64,000 bases of DNA from assembly GCF_964204645.1 (NCBI RefSeq), contig NC_134028.1:4500501-4564500 (forward strand), written 5' to 3'. The position numbers were made by a program, and so were the translations under genes. This document shows positions 13,758 through 26,600 of the stretch, one piece after another. Origin of the DNA: Tubulanus polymorphus. Taxonomy: Eukaryota; Nemertea; Palaeonemertea; Tubulaniformes; Tubulanidae. Numbering within the stretch: the first letter of the stretch is position 1; the number at the start of each line of letters is the position of its first letter. The notes beneath the pieces are model-generated. The model worked only from the letters and a program-made list of their open reading frames with translations, did not search any database and was not told the DNA's origin.

Positions 13758-13796
13758 TCAACCTATAACGTATAATCATCATCGGGATTTGATGAA

Positions 13797-16043
13797 TCAA
13801 GTTGTGATGGCTTCGTAAGCGGCGGGTGTCGCGCTGTTGTCGGTGACTGAATCCTCGGACGGCGCCGATTTCAATGATTTGTTTCGCGGGGGAGGATTTT
13901 TCAGGAAGACAACAAACACGGAAAGTAGATACAGATAAATTCCGACGGCACGATATAACCATTTGAATGTCATCACGTGCAGTAGATTCCCGCCGACGAT
14001 TGGTCCAAGCATCAGACCGCTATTGTACGAAGCTGTGTAAAGTCCATAAATGAGTCCGTATTCGGAATTGTGTCGTATGTCCACTAACCAGCAGAGCATC
14101 GGGCTCACAACGCAGATTATGATACCGTGTCCAATACGGACGGAAATCTCTGGACCGATTACGTGCCAGATCTGTGTACACATCGGATAGAAACCCATCC
14201 CGCACGCAAAACACCACAGTCCGACCATGCAGAATTTCCAGCGCCCGAATCTGACGCCGAAGGCTCCAGTGATCGTTTGCGCCGATATCTGCCATACCAT
14301 AGCTATAGTAATGACGACTCCGATCTGCCATAGCTGCGCGTCCAGAGCATCTAACATCCAGGCCGGACCAGTAGCTAGAAATACGCCCAGACCGAAGTTC
14401 GGAGCGAAGTTTATCGAAAGAACAAGGAATACGTACGGATCGCAAAGTATGGCGAAGAATTTCTTGATACTGGTGCTAGTTTCACTGTGCGTGGGTTTAC
14501 TGACTTCAGGAGCGGATATTATCATACGTAACAGACCGTCCATAACACACAGACCAGCCAGTAACAAAAACGGAGCTTCGCGACCGAAGAACTGATAAGC
14601 GGTAGTTCCGAACGGGTAGCCGAGTACGATACCTGCGATACGAGATAAAAACAGCAGAGAATGTTAAACATGCGTGAAAAAAATGAAGAATTCGTGGCAT
14701 GTTGGCAAAGGAAGCGACATGTCTATTCTCGAAATTTGCTAAAGGGGCTCGGGGAATTCTCTTTCTCTCTCAAAAAGCTAAACGCGGTCTTCAAACGTGA
14801 GGAATGAATTTTGCAGTATATTTCTATGTAAAAGGAATGAGACCGGCTTTCATGATGACCAAAGTTATCAAGGATGATCTATAATTAATGCACGTACGGC
14901 CTAGATTTATTTCTAATAATGGTAAGAATAATAATATTGATAATCGATAATGTTCTATTTTCTTATATACATCGTGCAACATCAAAAAAATTTCACTTTT
15001 CATAAAATGAGACTTATGCTATCAATCGTTGGTGCAATATCCGACATCATAATTTGATAAAAATCTAAGACGAATCTAGGTCAATTTAAAAGTGTATACA
15101 AATTAACATAAGTCTAGCTAGCATCTTCAAGAGTATTTAATGTTTAGAACCCCGTAGAAAGAAAAACCATATTTCAAATACTCACCTAATGAGAGACCTG
15201 CGAATGAAAGACTCGTCGCTTTCGAGCGCGATTCGTCGTCAGTAAAAGTTGAAGCAATCAGCGCCAGACCGGAGACTACTGATAAACTAGAACTGATGGC
15301 CTGACAGATTCTCGCCAACAACAACAAGGAGAAACTAGGCGCGAAGGCGAATCCCAGTGTGGCGAATGTGTTGAAGAAAAATCCCAATATCATCGGATAC
15401 CTAGAGAAAATAACGTGTTGGATCAAAATGATTTGAAATGGGGTTCAGAATGAGCTCCGTTTAAGTTATCAGTCCTAACAATGTTCACATAATACAACAT
15501 TTTTCTAGAAAAGTCAAGTTGACTTCAACAATTTAAAAGCAATGAGACAGATATCTCGATTAATTCTTAATTCACGCACCTGTGCCCGACACGCTCTACG
15601 ACAAACCCGACGATCAGATTTGACAATATTTCTGTAGCTGGTTTCAATGCTACGATGACGCCTACGTCAGCCGCAACATGGGTGTGAGGATCGTCAACGT
15701 GTATCGTGGAGTTCGAGTCATCATCGGTGGTCGTGTTCAGTGCCGTGACGTTATTAGCGAATAGTGCGCCCCCTGGTGTCGTATAGTTGTTGAAATGAGT
15801 GCTGTTTAATAGCGCATTTTTACGGCGTATTCCGTACATACGCGTGAGTACAGACGGTAGGATTGGATCGATACTGGTCATTATCATCAAATCAAGCATC
15901 ATAGCCCCAAACACGACTATAACTACGAGATTCTTTGAGTGACGTAAACGAGACCAGCATCCCGCCCGAGACGGAGTCCTCTTACCGAGAAGGGCTTCGG
16001 TTTCTTTGCTTTCGTCAGTCCCTTTATTGTCGGACGACGCCAT
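13797..16043 (-). CDS. Divergent SLC18-family (VMAT/VAChT-like) vesicular transporter, 3 exons
   Basis: Exons in coding order: 16043-15580, 15400-15186, 14632-13797; together 504 residues, close to the usual length of vesicular amine transporters. It is a 12-segment major facilitator. The hydrophilic N-terminus ends at TM1 (MMLDLMIMTSIDPILP, with the TM1 Asp conserved in SLC18). A long luminal loop with several N-glycosylation sequons (NST, NYT, NVT, NST) precedes TM2 with LKPATE, where the Lys matches the SLC18 TM2 Lys. The loop after TM4 has TDDESRSKA, like the TDDEERG of VMAT, and LVDIRHNSEYG matches the LVDLRH region. The C-terminal tail is short, ending AYEAITT. Family membership predicts proton-coupled uptake of a small transmitter into vesicles. 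The acidic residues I remember in TM10 and TM11 of VMATs seem absent (aligned I/V and T), so the substrate is unknown. It is convergent with GPS1. Confidence 0.85.
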
Positions 16044-18040
16044 CGTTCCTAAGTACTGGGAAAAAAAGAGTTATCTGGATGGTTACAACGGGGGTCGGTC
16101 AGTGCTCAACACTTAGTTTGTCAATAGCCACACAGTCACATAACCGATATCTGTGGAACTGGGTTCAGGGAAGACGTAGAGTTACGTTAACGAAAAGAAA
16201 ACCCACAGTATAATGAATAACCGAGAGAGAGAGTGACGTTTAGACTATTCTATCAGCCGTTTAAAAAAACTGATCGTAGTGACGTTAAGACTGATCAATT
16301 CTGTGAGCCATTTTCAAAACTGATTTGATGTATAGCAAAGGATAAACGTTAGTTCTCTTCATAATTATGGGTTTTTCTTCGGCTAGTTGCATCATACAGT
16401 CACTTGTTTATAGAAACCAATGTTTGGTGATAATAAAAAGTGTTTAGTAGTGTAGTAGTAATTATCGGAGTTGTCTGCTGGCTGATAATACTTATTACCC
16501 GTGAATTCTGGATAATTTACCGTCACTTTCCGTTGATTATTTACTTACTTTAGCGGCTAACATCTATAGTTCAGTGCTTCTGCCCGTGTTCGGTCTGGTC
16601 GCTGCGGCTTCCTGTAGGGGTCTGTCTGGCCCGTACTTCCCGAAACGCCACTTTTCAAAAGAAGTCTCGAGGCAGTTCAGTGATCGTTCGAGTGGTTCAG
16701 CTATGGACTGTAAAACGAATAAACTATGAATCGTTTTAGAGTCCATGGTTCAACTAAGCAACGGATTTCCAGTAATCTCCTTTTATTCCGCGCTGGGATT
16801 ATTTCACAGTGCAATAGTTTACACAAAGTCCGAAAATCCCAATATTGTTGGTATAGAAACAGAATTAGAAATGAGGAAAGAATTCCATTCTTTTGAAAAC
16901 TTCAAATCTATATGCAACAAGTGGGTCGTTCTTGTAATTGCATATATTTTATTTCTATGGAAGGACTTGAACTTGAACGCATACGAAGACGGCCGTAGTG
17001 TAAAAGCCACCTGAACGATCACTCCATGTTCATCTCGATTGATTAAAGTCTAATCAAATATCTGCAGCAAAGTCAGTTCAGTGTTCGGGGTGAATGTTGA
17101 ACATTGCAGGCGGATCGAATTTCGTTGATTTCGTAAGTAGAATTCTGGTGAACAAGTGCCAAAGTCACGTCACTGGATCCTAGATACCTTCTCACGTTCG
17201 ATGTGACATGATATTGATCTTTCATCTTTCTGAAACAATTTTCTAATGATTAGCAAAATGTTTTAAAAAGATACTAATTAAGAGAGAAAAATGCAAACTT
17301 CGGAAACTTCATGGTGATGAAACGCTAGGTTTGATCTACAACATTTTACCGTCCGATCAAACTATTTTTCTCTCATTTCTGCGATGAGTTTTTATAAGCT
17401 GTTACATCTCCAGGCAATCTTTGTTCGTTCTGATGTTGCGTGCGATCTCTTGGCGTGCTCGCGAGAGACCCCAGACACTCCTCCCCGTCTGAAAACTTAT
17501 TCATCTACTCATCCTCTCGACACGAGATTTGCCCAATCCATTATCATATAATACAGACATCTCGAAACTGCACGACGTCATTTTATTTCATTTCATGTAT
17601 ACGTTTAAGGCGAACTTTAAAGTCCTAATGGGTATCGGAAGAAGTTATATGAAGTTTAAGTTGATTTTCATATAAAGCACATTAGAAGCAGAATCTAATA
17701 AAACTGACAAATTTGATGCAATGTTTTTGATGAAAATTGAGAAAGTCATAAAGTTAGTTTGTGATGTATTCATCTTAGCACCAAGTGAAAATACAAGGAA
17801 TTCTAACTCGATTGACTGATAGTTGAACGAATCTTGAGTTTCATTTCAAGACCTTGCCAATACCACACTCGTGCGGTTAGTCGATGACGTCATTTATTCG
17901 CACTGGGGGACCTTCACCTTTCTGCGGTTTCCGGAAATGTAACAAACTGATAATACGACGATTAATAATTGATAACATGTACGGGCTCCCCCGAACCTGA
18001 GTAGCTAATTGCTTTCTCCTCACCTCATCTTCTACACTTT

Positions 18041-18098
18041 AGCACCCGTAAGCCTACGTGTCAAGCAACCTACGCGGTTGCTTCGTGAATACGGCCCC
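18041..18098. mobile_element. Truncated copy of the GGGACCGTATTC foldback element
   Basis: AGCACCCGTAAGCCTACGTG and then TGCTTCGTGAATACGGCCCC match the two arms of the complete element at 44694-44814. The outer left terminus is missing. Confidence 0.5.
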
Positions 18099-18703
18099 AG
18101 GGTCGTAGCATCAGGAGGTTCATACGGAACCCCCCAAAAATAAAAAAAATAATACATTTAGGAGTTCCGCGTTTTGTTGGGCCTCAAAATATTCTTCATC
18201 CAAGCCTTTTACTTGTGAAAAAATCACCTCATTGTCTCTATTTTTTTCAAAGATTTTCTGGACCCCCTCCATTGTCGGCGCCGTGTTTCCAGCACTCACA
18301 TTGTCCTCCCATAATGAAAAAAGGCAGTTCCACTTTCAAAAACAATCAGTTTCATCAATGCTACATTCATGAACGTATTTGCTACCTCGATGATCTGTTT
18401 ATCAACGCGACTTTGAAATGATTTCGCTGTTTGGAATCTGTGTTTGAAATCGCTTTGAGAATTATTCGAGGAGGATAAGATGAAAACCTCTTAAAATGCG
18501 TCTCTTGTTAAACGGGCAGATGGCGGCTCATCATAGAACGTGTGATACAATCCGCGAATTCACATCGCTCATCATCACTTGAATCATATGAACCGTTCTG
18601 AAATACGATCGTGTCGTTCTCCTATCACTTGAAGCGTGCGCGCTTCTTCTGGTGCTTTATTTACTCAGCCACGCTAAACACATCACGTCATTTCTTTTTT
18701 CAG

Positions 18704-18811
18704 CCCGAAGGCTTTGATTATGAGGTATCCGCGAAGACGCATAGCGTCGACCTGGCTATAATGCAGCCTGATTCCCTATTAGCTGATGATCGGTTATTGA
18801 AACTCGAGTAG
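18704..18811 (+). CDS. Possible isolated terminal exon
   Basis: A good acceptor (TTTCTTTTTTCAG) precedes a frame of about 35 codons, starting PEGFDYEVSAK and ending DDRLLKLE before TAG 18809-18811. I could not find partner exons upstream and do not recognise the peptide. It may be chance. Confidence 0.25.
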   Translation, partial: PEGFDYEVSAKTHSVDLAIMQPDSLLADDRLLKLE

Positions 18812-20654
18812 ACCGGTACGTTCAATGTCGTGTTTCGCAATCGCCTTGTGAGTCGGCGTATGTGCGGTGATGAAGATGCGCGATCGGTCTAATTAGTAGT
18901 AAAGGTCGCTGTCAATAAACCTGAGCGGCGGCAGGTTCTACAAATAAATCAACCCCCGAGAGACTAATACCAAACCAAGCTCCAATAATCATCCGAATCG
19001 CATCTCAGTCAGTTATTGATAACTTATCAGTCTTCATTATCGGCGCTGCTGTCAGAGATTTGGGAAGATGGTTGATATCGACGAAAGCTAATAGGTGTCA
19101 CTACAACTATGGACTTGATTGTAAACAAAATCATTTTCCCTGCACATACCATGGATATGGTAGGAAAGTAACCAGATCATCGAATTGTCTGATGATACAT
19201 CCGATATGAACTGCTTTCGACCTGGATACCTCGATTTTACCCCCAAAAGACCTTTTTCAAAAATAGATTGTCGTCATTTGATCTCTTGTATTCACCTTGA
19301 AATGAATCTATCATCGTTACTGTAAAGAGATTTTCCGTCGATTCTATGCCATGGCTACACGTGTGAGCTTGTACTTCATTTTGATGTGTTTAATTACCAA
19401 TCAAAGTTGATGAGTTTCGTTAGCAATCAAAATAATTTCATTGATTGTCAACGAGTTAATCGGATTATTCAGTTTATTAACTCATTGGTTATATTGGCCA
19501 CTAAGTGCAAGGGTATTTTAAATGAAGTGGTCAATGGTCAATATGGCCATGGAGTCTAAATTGAGTCTAAATTGAGTCGTTTTAGCATCCATGATATGAC
19601 GTATGATCCCGACATCAATACCACCATAGACTCTTTAAAATAAAAGTTTTATAATTTCACAGTCCATGGTTTCACATGTCGGGCAAGATTTACTTGTTTA
19701 AATATAATCATTTTCATCTGTGACTAAATTCTGTTTATGACGAGGCGAGGTAGTTGTAATCAAAAGGTGTCACGCGATATCTAGGGAGAATATACAGTGA
19801 CTTATTCGATATTCGGGCGTCTGTAATTAACACAATGCCGCATGTGACACCTAAAGAAAAATACCAAATAACGATTTATTCAACGTCCATTACAGTATAT
19901 GCCACAAGCGATAAGTAAGTAAATAAGTAAATCTCATAAATAGTTGATATTTTGCACGCAGAAGTAGAGTGGGTTTGGTGCAGGCAATAAAATAACGGAC
20001 ACAATGCTGGCCAAAAAAAAAATAATAAAAATCAAAACGTCGTAATCCAACTGGTAGGATTTGCTATCAAGGTTACTGTCGAATTTCAGTTGGATTTTTA
20101 CTGTACCGTCGCGTGGTGTTAATTCTTATACCAATCATAATAACTGACTCCATTATAGCCTATCATTTCTTCAGAAATATAGTAAGGCTCAGTTTCAACC
20201 GTGTAGCATAATCACCATGAATCGTTATACCTATTACCACTAGACGCACCTGTCACGTGATACACTGTCTCTCATAATCCTATATTAGCGGATCTTCCGG
20301 CGCCGGCGACAGGAGGCTTGTCGCATGAACCGGAGCCGCGCGGCACCACCAGATCACCGTGTCACTGATAGCTGGCTGATAGTTCGAATATATATGTTAA
20401 TAAAGTAGAAGTAACAATATTGTTGCAGCAGCAGCAGTAGCAGCAGCAGCAGCGACGGCGGCTGGTTACTTACGAGTCAAATAACGATAATTTCGTTTAA
20501 TACGAATCATATCTTATCGATAAAGAGAGAGAGAGGGGGGATCGAGAGAGGGAGGGAGAAGTTCAAGAGACATTTGACTGAGTGGCGTCAGTCAGTGTAA
20601 ATGTCTCACCGAGACTCGCGCGCTGTATCATCATCGTACTGTTAACCTGTAAGT

Positions 20655-23600
20655 ATGGATGCGTTATTTCCGTGTAATGTCAGTTATACGGTTATCGAAG
20701 GTTCGGCCTCGCCACCGATTAAAAATTCGAACGATTGTCGATTATTTTCGGTAGATGAATCTGAAACCCGTGATGTTCCCGAATTGCCGATTCCGTTAAA
20801 AGTCATTCCAACTCTTCTATACGCCATTATATTCGTCGTCGGAATTACCGGAAATGGACTAGTGATTTTTGTCGTGTGTCGTAATTCGGTATTGAGAAAT
20901 TCGACGAATTTTTTTCTCGCTAATCTAAGCATGGCTGACTTGTTAGTGCTGTGTATCAACATGCCATCTTCACTCATGGATATTTACACGAAGGAAGTTT
21001 GGTATCTCGGCCGCTTCATGTGTGAGTATAAATACATCAACCGGGGTTTTTTTCTAATAAGAAAAAGAACTTTATTATCCTTTATCCTTTGAAATGTCAT
21101 TGTTTGAAAGTTGTATAAGTTTTGAATTTACAACTCGCAGTATAATCCGACTTACTTGGTATCGGTCAACTCATGGTTGACCACTCACACAACTCGCGTG
21201 AACGTTACTAAAGCAGGTTTGGAAGAACATCCTTGTTCCCCATGGTTGTCAACTCGGTATCCGATCAGGCCGTAAAATGATGGAATGAGAGCAATATCCA
21301 AAGTTTGTTAGATTTTTGTTGAAAAATATATGAAAATCTCGATACAACTCATCGACAAAATTACAATTCCAGGTTGTTTTTTCCCTTAAACGAACATCGA
21401 AGCACCCACAAGCAATTTCAGTCCAATCTAAAGTCAAATTTTGCGGATAATTTTGATTAGTGTTGAAATGATATTTTAGAATTGCCTGCAGGATTTGTTT
21501 GATACGTCTCGTAATGCAATAACCGATAATTCAATAACGCGCGCGCAGGAACAGCTTGAAGTTGCGTGGTTTAGTTGTTATTTTGTATCAATGCCACTGG
21601 CCACACGGATTGCCTGTCCGATAAGAAATACCCGATGTCTCGTCACGGATAAATCAATCTTCGCGGCAATAGCGCCGCCATCTGATGTCTTTTTTCTAAG
21701 ATGTTCGTGTCTTTGCCGTCGGACGATGGCGAATAATCGAATTTACCCGGCGACGAGATGATGACGTGACTTGGCGAGATTTTACGAGAATTCTACCGCA
21801 AACACTTTACGTTTCAAATCAATTATAAAGATTGAACACAGGAGTTCTCTTCTTTTAAACGCCGTGTTATTTGAAGTATTTAAGAGGATGTGCACTGTGA
21901 ATTCGACGCTGAATAAGCAAACTTCGTGACTGCCTGAATAAACTCTTCAGAAAGTGAAGAGGCAGAGTGTTGATGAAGTCTTTTGAGGCGTGTAAATATA
22001 ACACAACTTATTAATTAATCGAAGTGAAATTAGATGGTTCTCGTATAATCCCATGCGAGCGCTTTAATACCGAATTATAAGTCGTCGTATTTGGGGCGAT
22101 CATCGTGTTGACGATTTATCCATGAATCTAATTAGAAATGCGCAATTTGGGGCTGAAAATAGGTCTATGTGGTGATTCGTTGAAATTTACCAAATTGCTG
22201 CAAATACAAATTGAGACTCGAAAATAGTGGCAACTTAAGTTGTCATGACCTATCGGATGATGACTTGACCGATTTTGGCTATATTTAAAGGATATATGAA
22301 CATAACATCATTCGAGCAATGATAACGTCTTCTGTGCAAACAAAATATCCCCAATGAATCTCTGTACATCCGAGCACTGCGTCCAGCCTCCATCCTGGCG
22401 CCATAACGATATAAGAATGAAAAATAACTCATAACTGGTGAGCTGCGGTTTCTGTGAAGCAAGCAAGAACATGTACCCGATAAAACCACTAGTTCAAACA
22501 AGAAGCGAGCGGAGAAGGAGAGTTTTAATTTCGCTGTAAGATTTCCCTGTGCTGTCACTAGTCTACAGATAACTTTGCGTATCTTTGCGATGTGTCTTGG
22601 AAGCGATTTTTATCAGAATCTGCTATTATTGCTTTCTGAGACGATGAGCCAATATGTGTAACACGTGACCTGTTTCTTCTTCTGGCAAAAGACGAAGTGA
22701 TTTTTCGACCAAGCGGCACAAGACCAGACGAACTCGACCTGACGGACACAACCTGACGGACACCTGTAGCTATGTTACAAGGTCTCGGGCGGTTTATTGA
22801 TTTCATATATCTACTTGAACACGTGGTTGAATTCGATTCAATTTTGATTGAATCTGCACCGGGTTTAGGCCATAAAACCGGTCTCAGAGTGTTTGATTAA
22901 CCTATTCTAACTCAAAGTTACATTCAACCGGAGAACTGTAGAACTGGGTCCAGAACTGTAGAACTGAGTCCAAAACCGTGGAACTGAGTCCAAAACTGTG
23001 GAACTGGGCCCAGAACTGTAGAACTGAGTCCAGAACTGTAGAACTGAGTCCAAAACTGTGGAACTGAGTCCAAAAGCTGTGGACCTGAGTCCAGAAGTGT
23101 GGAACGGAGTCCTGATTATGAAATACCTCATAAAACGATCGCTCTACTAAACTAATCGACCATTAATCAACAATATACAAGAATATATTACGAATTTTCT
23201 TCTTTGCGAACATAAATCCCGATAATGACTTGTTCGTGTTTTCCGTGGACATTCTCCCCGCAGAAAAAAATACATATATGTAATTAATACACACAGGATT
23301 TGAGCGTCTGTAACAAACACCTGATTGATTGAAATATACGGCCGTGCAGTGAGGCATGTTATGGTCACGCATTGAGGCATGCTCCGCTAACAAAAACACT
23401 TATATTTACACGAGCGAAACTGTTTGATTTGAGAGACTGTAATTGATTACATCCCAAATATGATAAGGACATTTCGGATAATTGGAGAGTAATATTTTGT
23501 GTATCTTAGCTACTTCTATAGACCGAATATTAACCAAATCTTCAATTCCTTCAAATGTTGGTGGAAGGCAAAATAGTCATTTGTTTAGAGGCAGATAAAT

Positions 23601-26600
23601 TCTCCGTATCGAATTTCATCTGCTTCCGTCGGTATTTAAATCATCGACTTCCTATTCCATTTCTAGAATAGCAGGGAAGTGCATTGACAATAATCATTAA
23701 TCTTGATAGAGAACTGAGCATTGTAATTACCATATAGCTGCCATCGACGAAGAGTGATTTTCATCCCCCGGAGATGTATCCTGCCACCCCTCTCAATATC
23801 CCCCTTCCCGAGAACGCGACACGTTACGCTGAATTCCCCTGAATATAGAACGCCCTATCATTTGAAACTCCCACAGGGAATGGGTCATGGTGAAACTCGA
23901 TTTTCGGATCTGCACATTCTATCTCTAATTCTCTCTACCGTCGGTTCATTTCCGGTTTCCGCTTAACATCCTTATTCACCTCCCTTATGCACGTATACAC
24001 GCATGCGCACAGGTGTTCATTAAATACTCAAACTACTCATGCTTTAACTCATCCTGTTCTTCCCAACCCAACTAACCACCTCTCGCCAATGTGTTCGCTA
24101 TCGTCTTTATATTTTTCGCAAGTTGTTGATCATCTAGGATTCACGGGGTCGAATCGTTTTGGTTGCGGATTTTTCGCTAGCCTTTCCTTTAAGTTGGCAA
24201 AAAGGAAACCAAAAACCTGTCCAAGGTGGTACTCAGTGTGTCGAGGGATGACGAAAGAAAATATGAAATAATAATAAAATGAATATCACAATAATAGTTC
24301 ATCGTCGTCGGTGCGTCCGAACTATTGCGATGAAACGATTTTTTCTTACCAAATTCGAATATCGTAACTTATATACCTATATGTAAAACTACCTTAATTG
24401 TTCATATGTTAGTAGGTGTGTGCGGCCCCACCCCACAACATTATCTATATCGAAGATCACAAGATCTGTAGCATCGTCGTGGCGTATATATGAATCTTAG
24501 ATCAAGGTTTCACGTCAGCTTAAAATCACCAGTTGATACAATTAAAGGTTAATGCTTCCCCGGTGTATATGAATGGCACGATCAGAAACTGATGATTAGA
24601 CAAGAGAATGCGTAACGAGTATTGATGAACTGAATGTATGAGAGCTGATGAAATATCTAATTACACATCACTAGTAACGATTCGCGTGTAGTAAAGCTGG
24701 CGCGTCCTTAGTAGGTCTACTTTCCACATAATTATATATATTAGTTTATTATATCAAAAAATATAAATTTTTTTTATGATATGACACAATTTCATGATAA
24801 TGTATGGCGGGTAGATAATTCAAGTATATAAATGCATTGAATAAATAATAACTCAAGTATATAAATACATTGAATACATAATATATACCAAAGGCGATTG
24901 AAAGCCTTTCCACATAGATTTATGACATAAATGGCATATATCTATGTGGTCACACTGTACATAGTTGGATTACCCATTTAATAGTTGATGCCGAATATTA
25001 AAGGCTTTCCTAAGAAAAGTGGAAAGATTATATAATTTACTACTGCTGGAAATTAGGTGGATGAATTTTTCTTTGTTCGGATTTGTCCAGTAAGATCTCG
25101 ATATATAACTTAGTCTTAAACCATAGTATGCAGGACATATTAAAGCAAAATGGTACTCGTCCTCGATTTCATTCAGATTACAACATTTGCAAATACGACT
25201 ATTATAAGGTATCTTAGGTCTGGCCCAGCGTCCAGTTTCGACTAGCAGATCATGACTAGAACATCTAAACCTTGCAATCCTTGTGCGTACCTCCTTAGGT
25301 AAATCTAAATATGATTCATAGATTACTCCCTTCTTGAATTCACGAAAGTATTTGGCTTTAGATGAGTTTTGTAAAAAAGTATGCCATTGCTGTTCGAACT
25401 GATCAAGCATTCTAACCTCGATTGAGTGCAGGAACCACTTTTCGTTGTCAACTTGCTGGTCTAACCAGAATTGGCCATATCCTAGGCCATTCAATAGATC
25501 TCTAACCAAAGAAGCCCAATTAATTACACGGTGATCACGTATGATATCATCTAACATTTGATTGTACATCAGCTTAGTTAGTTTCTCGGGTTTAGTTTTA
25601 AGTATATTAAGCCAGTATTTCACAATTAACATTCTTTTTCAGATAAGTTTTTAACTCCCAGGAGGTATTTATAAAATTTGAGAGGGATTCTCTCTAGTTT
25701 TCTATGTTCTTCGAAACCCCATATTTGGCAGCCATAAGTTAAGACAGGTACCACGAGGCTGTTAAAAAATTTAATGGCTAGCCTTTAATGGCATAATACG
25801 TATGAGTTTCAAATATCTCCGATTGTGACAGCGTGCTGATTAGCGCTGGTTTTATAAATCGATAACCGTGATCTATCACTAAATGCCAATTAAAATGGAA
25901 GATCCGTATTGGGCTGTCTCTAATGCATGAAATCAATGTAAAATGTCTATGATTTTAGATTATCATTATTAGCAATCATATTTATCCTTCTATGAAAGAG
26001 TAAATGCGCCTTGAGAGAAACGATAATCGATCAACAGATAAGAACCAGTTATGATTGAGTCAGTTCGATGAAACATCCTTCAAGAATAACAATGCTCATA
26101 ATAACCAGCCCTTAGTTTAATCCAGTCGGGAATAGATAATGGGATTTTTTTGTAGTTCATGATGAGACCATAGAACTCAAGCGAAGTGATGAGACTAACT
26201 TATTACTCGCATGCCACACTCTCTCAGATCTCGACCGTCATGTGCTGCCCCTTTGTAAACCATTAGCGGCGAATGTGTAAACTAACTTGATACGATGGAC
26301 GAAGTGGCCGCTGAATATGGAGACTGGTCATGACGCGACGGGGTATAGTTTGGTCTAGAACCAAGATGAGCTTAGGCGTTGGTCTAGTAAATCCAAGCGT
26401 TAATACTGAGTTTTCAATAAACTAGCAAAGTTGCCAATTTTAGAGCGGTCATGACTATATCCTATCTGTTGAGCAAAGGTTCCAGCTAATATTTACCCAA
26501 GTAAAGAGACGTTAAATGAGATAAGAATAAATCTGACGTCGCTAAAATGTTTTCGTTCGGCGCGTCACGGTTGCTGAAAGTGTAATAACGTTTTTCTTTC

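Larger units (their letters stand above)
12736..13796. other. Convergent intergenic region between GPS1 and the SLC18-like gene
   Basis: Contains the 3' UTR of GPS1 with AATAAA at 13290-13295, an (ATC)n microsatellite at about 13304-13320, and on the minus strand an AATAAA (TTTATT at 13752-13757) 40 bases beyond the transporter stop. The segment around 13590-13690 looks like a decayed repeat. No gene is seen. Confidence 0.6.
16044..20654. other. Intergenic region, no convincing complete gene
   Basis: Holds the probable 5' UTR and promoter of the SLC18-like gene (16044 to about 16750), a weak candidate terminal exon at 18704-18811, and half of a foldback element at 18041-18098. The 3' part (20281-20654) is probably promoter and 5' leader of the GPCR. 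It has a GC-rich block, a (CAG)n tract at about 20425-20455 and a GA-rich tract at about 20526-20560. Between roughly 18900 and 20200 I see only AT-rich sequence with short local repeats. Confidence 0.45.

Noticed and set aside
22907..23131. 74-codon repetitive frame (SSTVLDSV-type repeats)
   Set aside because: The 20-bp minisatellite read in frame; period 20 is not a multiple of three and there is no gene context.
24970..25632. 220-codon minus-strand ORF as a host gene
   Set aside because: Its sequence is the C-terminal part of a LINE reverse-transcriptase protein, truncated and frame-broken, so it is a dead retroelement.
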